The notes below the pieces were generated by a model. The model was not told the DNA's origin. It saw only the letters and a list, made by a program, of their open reading frames with translations, and made no database searches. Made by a program: the position numbers and the translations under genes. Of a stretch of 7,388 bases of DNA, positions 1 through 5,353 are shown in pieces (position 1 is the stretch's first letter; each line of letters starts with the position of its first letter). Origin of the DNA: an uncultured Clostridia bacterium (GTDB lineage: Bacteria; Bacillota; Clostridia; Oscillospirales; Ruminococcaceae); NCBI GenBank assembly GCA_938014855.1, contig CALLQM010000433.1:1-7388 (forward strand). Reading direction: 5' to 3'.

Positions 1-128
1 AGGCGGATATCATCGATCAGATCCCTCACCTTATCTGCATCCACAACGCACCTTCCCCCGGAAAGCGGCAGACTCCAAGAACGGTCAAGCAGTTCGTCAA
101 TCACATCCAGAATTTCATCAATATTCAT
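1..128 (-). CDS. Conserved hypothetical small acidic protein, N-terminal part only (gene downstream of coaD)
   Basis: This is an open frame of 42 codons that runs off the left edge, so the C-terminus is not in the window. It begins with ATG at 126-128 and has a good ribosome binding site (GAGGAG, plus-strand 138-143) about 9 nt upstream. The visible protein begins MNIDEILDVIDELLDRSW, continues through a short SLPLSGG stretch, and then resumes an acidic helical pattern (VDADKVRDLIDDIR). It has no signal peptide or membrane segment. It starts 18 bp after the coaD stop, so it is probably co-transcribed with rsmD-coaD. In many Clostridia a small helical protein, sometimes labelled 'ATPase' or V-ATPase subunit H-like, follows coaD, and this looks like its start. 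That match is from memory and no function can be shown from this fragment. I am confident it is a gene and unsure of the family. Confidence 0.7.
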   Translation of the reverse strand, partial: MNIDEILDVIDELLDRSWSLPLSGGRCVVDADKVRDLIDDIR

Positions 129-146
129 TTGTAGTCACTCCTCGCA

Positions 147-659
147 TCAGATAATCAATTTTCGTTCGATGTCCTCTTTTGGGCACAAGCGCTTCAGAAT
201 CGTTTTTAAAACCATACGGGGAACAAATCCGCTGATATCCCCACCATATTGTGCAATTTGTTTTACTAAACTAGACGATAGATACATATTGTCACTGCTT
301 GGGGTCAAAAAGACCGTCTCCGCATAAGGCATCAGTTTTTTATTGGCTAGAGACATCTGAAATTCGTAATCAAAATCGCTAACGGCGCGCAGACCCTTGA
401 CAATTGCGCAGGCAGAATGATCCCGCACATAGTCCACCAAAAGGCCATCAAACATGTCCACTTCTACATTATCGATATTTTTGCAGACCGTTTGAATGAG
501 TTCCACGCGTTCTTCCAAAGAAAACATCGGGTGTTTCACCGCATTGGATGCCACCACTACGATCACTTTATCAAACAGCAGGCTTGCCCGGCGGATAATA
601 TCTTCATGTCCATTGGTAATTGGATCGAAACTGCCGGGACAGATAGCGATTCGTTCCAT
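147..659 (-). CDS. coaD: Phosphopantetheine adenylyltransferase (CoaD)
   Basis: CoaD transfers AMP from ATP to 4'-phosphopantetheine, giving dephospho-CoA, the penultimate step of coenzyme A synthesis in the cytoplasm. The 170-aa length is normal for the bacterial PPAT family, a member of the nucleotidyltransferase superfamily. Visible hallmarks are the N-terminal CPGSFDPITNGH segment with the T/HxGH nucleotide-binding motif (T15-H18), Lys42, the KGLRAVSDFDYE block (residues 88-99, including Arg91), and the SSSLVKQIA helix near residue 128 that corresponds to the family ISST/S motif. The start ATG abuts the rsmD stop (TGAATG). Its ribosome binding site (AGGAAGAAGG) lies inside the end of rsmD, so translation is likely coupled. 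rsmD-coaD adjacency is very common in bacteria. All key residues appear intact. Confidence 0.97.
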   Translation of the reverse strand: MERIAICPGSFDPITNGHEDIIRRASLLFDKVIVVVASNAVKHPMFSLEERVELIQTVCKNIDNVEVDMFDGLLVDYVRDHSACAIVKGLRAVSDFDYEFQMSLANKKLMPYAETVFLTPSSDNMYLSSSLVKQIAQYGGDISGFVPRMVLKTILKRLCPKEDIERKLII

Positions 660-1211
660 TCAATCGCCTTCTTCCTGATGCTTTTTATAGGTTGTAATTT
701 TGGCTTTTCCATAGAGGTAAGTTTTAACCAGCGTAAATGAGCCGGCCTTTTCAGGTAACTCCTCATCCCGCTCACACTCGCAGACAATGATGCCCTGATC
801 GTTCATTTTTTCGGATAGTTTCGGCAGTACCGATTCAATTAAATTTTGTCCGTATGGAGGGTCAAGCAGTGCAATATCAAACCGCTCGGACGTACCATTC
901 AAAAAAGCTCCTGCTTCCATAGCCGCAACGCGTGCTTTGGGAGAAAGCTTTGTAACCGCAAGATTCCGGCGGATCACATCTTGTGCGGCGCGTGAAATAT
1001 CGACAAAAAGACAGGATTTTGCACCCCGTGATAAGGCCTCAATGCCCAACTGACCGCTCCCTGCAAACAGATCCAGCACCTTGGCCTCTTCCAGATCAAA
1101 TTGCAAAATGCTGAAAATCGCTTCTTTTGCCATATCGGAGGTAGGACGGGTCGTAAGACCTTGTGGTGCTTCCAGACGCGCGTTGCGCGCCGTTCCGGTA
1201 ATCACTCTCAT
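660..1211 (-). CDS. rsmD: 16S rRNA (guanine(966)-N2)-methyltransferase (RsmD)
   Basis: RsmD is an S-adenosylmethionine-dependent enzyme that methylates N2 of G966 (E. coli numbering) in 16S rRNA, on assembled small-subunit particles. At 183 aa it has the family's usual length. The start MRVITGTARN is typical, followed by the RPTSDMAKEAIFSIL block (22-36), the SAM-binding motif I DLFAGSGQLGIEAL (47-60), an acidic motif II residue at Asp71, and the catalytic DPPY motif (117-120). The ATG has a well-placed AGGAG ribosome binding site (AGGAGAACGATT before ATG). It is the first gene after the promoter at 1335-1363, with a leader of about 115 nt, and is directly followed by coaD with no gap. Nothing is missing or truncated. 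Confidence 0.96.
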   Translation of the reverse strand: MRVITGTARNARLEAPQGLTTRPTSDMAKEAIFSILQFDLEEAKVLDLFAGSGQLGIEALSRGAKSCLFVDISRAAQDVIRRNLAVTKLSPKARVAAMEAGAFLNGTSERFDIALLDPPYGQNLIESVLPKLSEKMNDQGIIVCECERDEELPEKAGSFTLVKTYLYGKAKITTYKKHQEEGD

Positions 1212-1267
1212 AATCGTTCTCCTGATTTCTCATAAAGGTTTTTCTTGTTTACTTTATCCAATTCCGT

Positions 1268-1292
1268 AATAAAAACACAGAATCTTTTTATT
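1268..1292 (-). repeat. Weak AT-only inverted repeat in the rsmD leader
   Basis: The arms at 1268-1275 and 1285-1292 are perfectly complementary (AATAAAAA/TTTTTATT) with a 9-nt loop. The stem contains only A-T pairs and no T-run follows it, so it is not a convincing terminator for uvrC. It lies in the transcribed leader of rsmD downstream of the promoter at 1335-1363. It could be a chance feature of an AT-rich spacer. Confidence 0.3.
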
Positions 1293-1334
1293 AAAAGGAA
1301 ATTTTAAACGAAAATGGTTTACTGTAACGCATCT

Positions 1335-1363
1335 ATTATCCTTTTTTTCCGCCTTTTTGTCAA
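1335..1363 (-). promoter_or_regulatory. Sigma-A-type promoter of the rsmD-coaD unit
   Basis: On the minus strand there is a perfect -35 box TTGACA (1358-1363), a 17-bp spacer, and a -10 box GATAAT (1335-1340) differing from consensus at one base. Transcription would start near 1328, leaving a leader of about 115 nt before rsmD. The -35 box overlaps the uvrC stop codon (TGA at 1360-1362), so the promoter sits on the very end of uvrC. No strong terminator separates uvrC from this unit, so some readthrough from uvrC is also possible. Confidence 0.85.
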
Positions 1364-3195
1364 TCTTCTCCATGCAAAAATTGATATAAATTCCTGGCGG
1401 CAGGCTTTGATACCCCTCTTATGCCTGCCAATTCCTCTTCGGTGGCTTCTCTTACCGCTTTTAATGTTTTGAACTTTTTATAAATTTCCTTTGCTCTTGC
1501 CGGACCGATTCCTGGACATTTTGTTAGCGCCAATTCAAACGAATTTTTCTGATGCTTAGCCCTTGAAAATGAAATGGAATAGCGGTGTACTTCTTCTTGT
1601 ATCGTTGACACAAGTGTAAACGCGCTTCGATTGCTCGAAATTGCAATTTCGCCGCCGGTTCCGGCAATTGCGCGGGTGTGGTGTTTATCGTCTTTCACCA
1701 TACCAAAAACCGGAACCTGAATGCCCATTTGAGCGAGCATCGGCACAATCGTGGAAACGTGGCCTTTGCCGCCGTCGAGCAAGATCAAATCCGGTAGACG
1801 GTCAAACGCTTCATCCTGCTGTTCCGAATCAAGATAGCGTAAAAAACGCCGCTTTAGCACTTCGCTCATGCTCGCGTAATCATCGGTACCCTTGACCGTT
1901 TTAATATTAAATTTACGATAACATCTGCGCCGAGGACGTCCATTTTCAAATACGACCATACCCGCTACCACCGTTTCAGAGCCAATATTTGAAATATCAT
2001 AGGATTCGATATAAACAGGCGGCTTTTCCAGTCCCAGCAGGCGCGCCAGCTCATCCAGAGCTGCCACTTCCCGCCCTGTTCGCTGTGATATTTGTGACAA
2101 CCGTTCTGCCGCGTTCTTTTTCGCCATTTCCACAAGCCTTAGCTGTTCACCCCGCTGAGGGATATGAACATTCACTTTGTGACCCGCTTGCTCGGATAAC
2201 AGCCGCGCGGCAATTTCAATATCCGCAATTCCTCCATCCAACTGGATTTTTTTTGGAATATCCTGTCGGGTGGTGTAATAACGCAGTAGAAATTCCAAAC
2301 GCGCGGCATCCAAATCATCCACCGTACCAAGCAGAAAATCCTGCTTGTCCACCAGCCGCTCCCCGCGAAACTTTAGAATGACCGCGCAGGTATCGCTGTC
2401 GGAGCGCTGTAAAGCGATGACATCTTGGTTTGCCACACTGGTAAAGACCACTTTCTGCGAATCACTGATGCGGCTGATTGCACGGATGCGGTCGCGAAGC
2501 TGTGCCGCTTTTTCAAACTGCATCGATTCCGCATATTCTTCCATGCGGGCAGTTAACCTTTTCATGCTTTCGGCGCTGCCGCCTTTCATATAGTCCCTTG
2601 CCTGCGCTAAAATTTCATTGTATTCCTCCAATGAAATCTTTCCACGACAGACACCCATACAGCGCTTGATATAGTAATTGAGACAAGGGCGTTTTTTCCC
2701 GAACTCCTGTGGAAATCTGCGATTGCAGGTCGGAAGCATAAATGCGCGGTTTACTTCATCCACGGTCTCATTGACCACAAACGACGAAATATATGGACCG
2801 ATGTATTCCGCGCCATCCTCATCGCGGTGAAACGCCTGCCGAATCCGGCTGAATTCTTTTGGTGCGATTTTGATATAGGAATAGCCTTTATCGTCTTTTA
2901 GCAGAATATTATATTTGGGAGAATGCAGTTTAATCATACTGCATTCCAACACTAAGGCTTCAAATTCGCTGTCGGTAACGATAAAATCGAACTCATAAAC
3001 ATGACTGACCATCTGATAGACTTTAGGCAGATGTTTTTCAACCGCACGAAAATAACTGCTGACGCGGTTTTTTAGTGCTTTTGCTTTGCCGATATAAATA
3101 ATGTCGCCCGCTTTATTTTTCATAATATAGACACCGGGCTCAAGCGGCAGTTTATGTGCCTTTTCCGCCAAATATGGCAGACGCGGATTGTCCAT
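1360..3195 (-). CDS. uvrC: UvrABC system protein C, excinuclease subunit (UvrC)
   Basis: UvrC makes the two incisions flanking a DNA lesion after UvrA-UvrB damage recognition in nucleotide excision repair. I place the start at the ATG at 3193-3195 (611 aa), which follows a GGGAGG ribosome binding site and begins MDNPRLPYLAEKAHKLP. The open frame extends 27 codons further upstream, but that extension crosses the promoter and ribosome binding site and does not look like UvrC. Domains in order are the GIY-YIG nuclease (GVY 21-23, YIG 34-36, Arg44, Glu84; 3' incision), a four-Cys segment (C157, C171, C179, C183), a UVR domain (about 207-242; UvrB contact), the RNase H-like nuclease (Asp400, Asp474, His537; 5' incision), and a C-terminal helix-hairpin-helix pair (about 558-607). 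All expected catalytic residues are present. Confidence 0.97.
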   Translation of the reverse strand: MDNPRLPYLAEKAHKLPLEPGVYIMKNKAGDIIYIGKAKALKNRVSSYFRAVEKHLPKVYQMVSHVYEFDFIVTDSEFEALVLECSMIKLHSPKYNILLKDDKGYSYIKIAPKEFSRIRQAFHRDEDGAEYIGPYISSFVVNETVDEVNRAFMLPTCNRRFPQEFGKKRPCLNYYIKRCMGVCRGKISLEEYNEILAQARDYMKGGSAESMKRLTARMEEYAESMQFEKAAQLRDRIRAISRISDSQKVVFTSVANQDVIALQRSDSDTCAVILKFRGERLVDKQDFLLGTVDDLDAARLEFLLRYYTTRQDIPKKIQLDGGIADIEIAARLLSEQAGHKVNVHIPQRGEQLRLVEMAKKNAAERLSQISQRTGREVAALDELARLLGLEKPPVYIESYDISNIGSETVVAGMVVFENGRPRRRCYRKFNIKTVKGTDDYASMSEVLKRRFLRYLDSEQQDEAFDRLPDLILLDGGKGHVSTIVPMLAQMGIQVPVFGMVKDDKHHTRAIAGTGGEIAISSNRSAFTLVSTIQEEVHRYSISFSRAKHQKNSFELALTKCPGIGPARAKEIYKKFKTLKAVREATEEELAGIRGVSKPAARNLYQFLHGED

Positions 3196-3205
3196 AGTGC
3201 TTACA

Positions 3206-3211
3206 CCTCCC
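3206..3211 (-). promoter_or_regulatory. uvrC ribosome binding site (decides the start)
   Basis: The minus strand reads GGGAGG here, followed by about 10 nt and then the ATG at 3193-3195. This site lies inside the longer open frame that begins at 3276. It therefore argues that the downstream ATG is the true uvrC start. Confidence 0.85.
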
Positions 3212-3222
3212 AATCGAAAATG

Positions 3223-3231
3223 ATTATAACA
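3223..3231 (-). promoter_or_regulatory. Extended -10 promoter for uvrC
   Basis: The minus strand reads TGTTATAAT, an extended -10 element (TGn followed by a perfect TATAAT at 3223-3228). No good -35 hexamer sits 16-18 bp upstream, because that stretch is occupied by the terminator stem of the HPr gene. Extended -10 promoters can work without a -35 box. Initiation near 3216 would give a leader of only about 20 nt, just long enough to include the ribosome binding site. Confidence 0.7.
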
Positions 3232-3235
3232 AATG

Positions 3236-3268
3236 AAAAATGCACCGCCTGATAAACAAACGGTGCAT
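3236..3268 (-). terminator. Intrinsic terminator of the HPr gene
   Basis: An 8-bp perfect stem (ATGCACCG at 3261-3268 on the transcript side, paired with 3240-3247) with a 13-nt loop is followed on the minus strand by a short T-run. It begins 19 bp after the HPr stop codon and lies just upstream of the uvrC promoter. It therefore separates the HPr transcript from uvrC. Confidence 0.85.
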
Positions 3269-3287
3269 CTGTCCAAAACGCAAAAAA

Positions 3288-3551
3288 TTACTCTGTGAAT
3301 CCAGATTCCACGAGTTTTACAAGGCCATCAACCGCAGACTGCTCGTCAGAGCCGTCAGCTATAATCCGAATATTCGTGCCGCCCACAATTCCCAGCGACA
3401 GAACGCCCAAAAGGCTCTTCGCATTTACACGGCGCTCCTCTTTTTCCACCCAAATGGATGACTTATACTCATTTGCTTTCTGAATGAAAAATGTTGCAGG
3501 ACGTGCATGCAGACCAACTTGATTCTGTACGGCGACTTCTTTCACAAACAT
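3288..3551 (-). CDS. HPr family phosphocarrier protein
   Basis: HPr is a small cytoplasmic phosphocarrier. Enzyme I phosphorylates it on His15 for transfer to sugar-specific EIIA proteins, and in Gram-positives HPr kinase phosphorylates Ser46 for catabolite repression through CcpA. At 87 aa the length is normal. GLHARPA (13-19) gives the His15 site and NAKSLLGVLSLG (43-54) gives the Ser46 site, so both regulatory residues are intact. This excludes a Crh-type protein, which lacks His15. Residues 47, 48 and 51 of the Ser46 surface are Leu, where Bacillus HPr has Ile, Met and Met. A clear AGGAG ribosome binding site precedes the ATG. The gene is monocistronic, with its own promoter (3609-3637) and terminator (3236-3268). 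No ptsI or hprK is nearby, so whether it is the main ptsH or a second HPr cannot be told. Confidence 0.93.
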   Translation of the reverse strand: MFVKEVAVQNQVGLHARPATFFIQKANEYKSSIWVEKEERRVNAKSLLGVLSLGIVGGTNIRIIADGSDEQSAVDGLVKLVESGFTE

Positions 3552-3608
3552 TTTGATACGCTCCTATTTCTATTAATATCATGTAATCGTTTTTTAACTG
3601 ATGCTATT

Positions 3609-3637
3609 ATTATAAGCATTATATCCCAAAGCGTCAA
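3609..3637 (-). promoter_or_regulatory. Sigma-A-type promoter of the HPr gene
   Basis: On the minus strand the -35 box is TTGACG (3632-3637), the spacer is 17 bp and the -10 box is a perfect TATAAT (3609-3614). A second TATAAT lies three bases upstream of the first (3618-3623) but has no -35 partner at a suitable distance. Initiation near 3602 would leave a leader of about 50 nt ending in the AGGAG site. The match to consensus predicts strong expression, as expected for an abundant protein such as HPr. Confidence 0.87.
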
Positions 3638-3643
3638 CGCTTT
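3628..3643. promoter_or_regulatory. Palindrome over the -35 box of the HPr promoter, possible operator
   Basis: Two 7-bp arms, AAAGCGT and ACGCTTT, are separated by 2 bp and cover the whole -35 box. Symmetry of this kind over a core promoter element suits binding by a dimeric regulator. The CG-rich centre resembles LacI/CcpA-type operators in general form, but it matches the CcpA cre consensus only partly: the flanking TG and CA are missing. The regulator is unknown and the symmetry may be coincidental. Confidence 0.4.
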
Positions 3644-3832
3644 TTGGTCTAGTTTTGGGTTTTATGATTATTTTCTGCTTGTTTCCTATATCATCGAAAA
3701 TCATATTCGTTCCAATTGTGCAGGATAACTATAAAGTTTTCAACAATTACAGCAACATATCTGTACTTAACGCACGAAAATCATACTTAATTAATATTCT
3801 AACACAAAATCTGTTAATTAATAAGAAGATTC

Positions 3833-4567
3833 TCACAGAATGGGCATAACAAGTTCATAATAAAACAAACAGACACATTCATACACAATCGGCACCAAAA
3901 GAGCCGGAAGCAGATTTGCTGTCCGAATTTTTGTTAGCCCCAAAAAATTGATTCCAATACACAATACAATGGTAAAACCTACCATACAAATGCTGTTAAG
4001 CAGTGAATCGGAAATCAGCGGTGAAAGTGCTCCTGCAAACAGCGTGATCGTGCCTTGATAAAGCAAAATCGGAACAAATGAAAAAAGCACACCAAATCCC
4101 AAAGTGGAACCTAAAATAATGGAACAGATAAAATCCAGCATCGATTTTATGTAAAGGATGCTGCTGTCGCCGGAAAGTCCATCCGCAAGCGATCCAACAA
4201 TCGCCATTGCACCCACACAAAAGACCAAAGACGCATTGATAAATCCTTTCGCAAATCCTTCTTTTCCAAATTTACGTTCCATCCATTTGCCGCCTTGTAT
4301 CAGCTTTCCATCAATGTCCCAATATTCGCCCAGCACACCGCCGACTACAAGGCTTACAATCAACAGCAGGGAGCCTTTGGATACCAATTGACCGTCTGTC
4401 TGTACGGTCATCATAGCGGAAATAATACCATTCAGTCCGATAATCATGACCGACAGTCCAAGCAGTTTCATCCCCGTCTGCTCCATTTTTTCCGGAAGTC
4501 CACGACGTATCTTAAGCCCGATTAGAGCACCGAGCACAACAGCGGCCGCATTTACAATCGTTCCCAT
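3833..4567 (-). CDS. DUF554 family integral membrane protein
   Basis: I recognise this as a DUF554 (YdfK-like) membrane protein, from the typical start MGTIVNAAAVVLGALIGLKI followed by a charged loop and a LLGLSVMIIGL helix. At 244 aa the length is usual for the family. Hydrophobic segments lie near residues 2-18, 33-53, 66-80, 108-126, 141-165, 170-185, 191-211 and 218-240, giving about seven or eight membrane spans. No enzymatic motif is visible, and the family's function, often guessed to be transport, is not established. The ATG follows an AGGGGA ribosome binding site and lies 42 bp after the trmD stop, with no terminator between, so it is probably the last gene of the ffh-trmD transcript. 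Its membrane character contrasts with its translation-related neighbours. Confidence 0.9.
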   Translation of the reverse strand: MGTIVNAAAVVLGALIGLKIRRGLPEKMEQTGMKLLGLSVMIIGLNGIISAMMTVQTDGQLVSKGSLLLIVSLVVGGVLGEYWDIDGKLIQGGKWMERKFGKEGFAKGFINASLVFCVGAMAIVGSLADGLSGDSSILYIKSMLDFICSIILGSTLGFGVLFSFVPILLYQGTITLFAGALSPLISDSLLNSICMVGFTIVLCIGINFLGLTKIRTANLLPALLVPIVYECVCLFYYELVMPIL

Positions 4568-4609
4568 GCGGTCATTCCCCTTTCCGATATCTTAAAGTAA
4601 GGCGTAAAC

Positions 4610-5353
4610 CTATTCTTCGTCTGTCCAGCCAATGGTACGCAGATACCATTTATCCTTTTCGTTAAGCGTTGCTTTTTTAAGCAGTTCCGGTCGTTTTTCA
4701 AATGTGGTTTTTAAAGACATTTCTCTGCGCCAACGTGCAATTGCGGCATGGTTTCCGTTCGTAATAATTTCCGGTACCGCAACTTCATGCCAAACCGCAG
4801 GCTTCGTATACTGCGGATACTCCAACAAGCCATCCCAATGGCTTTCTTCGGTAAAACAGCTTTCATCCGCCAATACACCTGGGCACAGCCGTCCGATACA
4901 ATCGGTTAGCACCAAAGCGCCGAGTTCTCCGCCAGTTAGGACATAATCACCAATCGAGATTTCTTCATCCACGATTTCATCCAAAACCCGCTGGTCGACT
5001 CCTTCATAATGTCCGCACGTAGTGGACAGGTGATCCATTTGTGAAAGTTCACGCGCTCGCTTTTGTGTGAGCGTCTTTCCCTGTGGAGTCATGTAGATCA
5101 CATGCGGTTTTGAGCCGCGCTGAGCACATGCGGCTTCCCAGGTACGGTACATCGGGTCCGCCTGCATGAGCATTCCTTTTCCCGGACCATAAGGAGTATC
5201 GTCGACATTGTTGTGCTTATCCACCGTATAATCGCGGATATGAAAACACTGAATATCGAGATGCCCTGCTTTGCGCGCCCGCCCAATTATACTGGTCGAC
5301 AGCACCGTTTCGCACATTTCCGGAAACAGTGTGGCAATGTCAATTTTAATCAT
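4610..5353 (-). CDS. trmD: tRNA (guanine(37)-N1)-methyltransferase (TrmD)
   Basis: TrmD methylates N1 of G37, 3' of the anticodon, in tRNAs with G at position 36, which prevents +1 frameshifting. It is a SPOUT-fold homodimer that uses S-adenosylmethionine. The 247 aa include the N-terminal FPEM segment, DDTPYGPGKGM (51-61), CGHYEGVDQR (113-122) and the trefoil-knot region SIGDYVLTGGE (133-143), then Arg155, which aligns with E. coli Arg154. Where E. coli has catalytic Asp169, this protein has Glu170 in the block TEESHWDGLLEYPQYTKP. I chose the ATG at 5351-5353, which has a GGAGGG site 8 nt upstream. A TTG one codon earlier is also in frame. The start overlaps the rimM stop by 8 nt, indicating coupled translation. 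The usual downstream partner rplS is absent. Confidence 0.96.
   Translation of the reverse strand: MIKIDIATLFPEMCETVLSTSIIGRARKAGHLDIQCFHIRDYTVDKHNNVDDTPYGPGKGMLMQADPMYRTWEAACAQRGSKPHVIYMTPQGKTLTQKRARELSQMDHLSTTCGHYEGVDQRVLDEIVDEEISIGDYVLTGGELGALVLTDCIGRLCPGVLADESCFTEESHWDGLLEYPQYTKPAVWHEVAVPEIITNGNHAAIARWRREMSLKTTFEKRPELLKKATLNEKDKWYLRTIGWTDEE

Larger units (their letters stand above)
3552..3832 (-). other. Non-coding AT-rich spacer between the DUF554 gene and the HPr gene
   Basis: This 281-bp gap holds the HPr promoter near its left end and no convincing gene on either strand. The part to the right (about 3660-3832) is AT-rich. It contains two copies of TTAATTAATA (3787-3796 and 3814-3823) and two copies of CGAAAATCATA (3695-3705 and 3775-3785). 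No strong intrinsic terminator is visible after the DUF554 gene, so the end of the ffh-to-DUF554 transcript is not defined by sequence. Confidence 0.6.

Noticed and set aside
1268..1292. Terminator for uvrC
   Set aside because: The stem is purely A-T, no T-run follows, and it lies downstream of the rsmD promoter. I kept it only as a weak inverted repeat.
1989..2381. 130-codon plus-strand open frame opposite uvrC
   Set aside because: It is antisense to the conserved uvrC nuclease region. Its Pro/His/Cys-rich translation looks like noise.
3196..3276. 27-codon N-terminal extension of uvrC from an ATG at 3276
   Set aside because: It reads through the HPr terminator, the extended -10 and the GGGAGG site, and its residues are unlike any UvrC N-terminus. 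The ATG at 3195 gives a standard start.
3618..3623. Second TATAAT as an independent HPr promoter
   Set aside because: The hexamer at the right distance upstream is CAAAAA and there is no extended -10 TG. The downstream TATAAT pairs with TTGACG at exactly 17 bp.
3655..3849. 64-codon plus-strand frame in the gap between the HPr and DUF554 genes
   Set aside because: It has a TTG start and no ribosome binding site. Its AT-rich composition accounts for the hydrophobic and Asn/Ile/Lys-rich translation, and it overlaps the end of the DUF554 gene.
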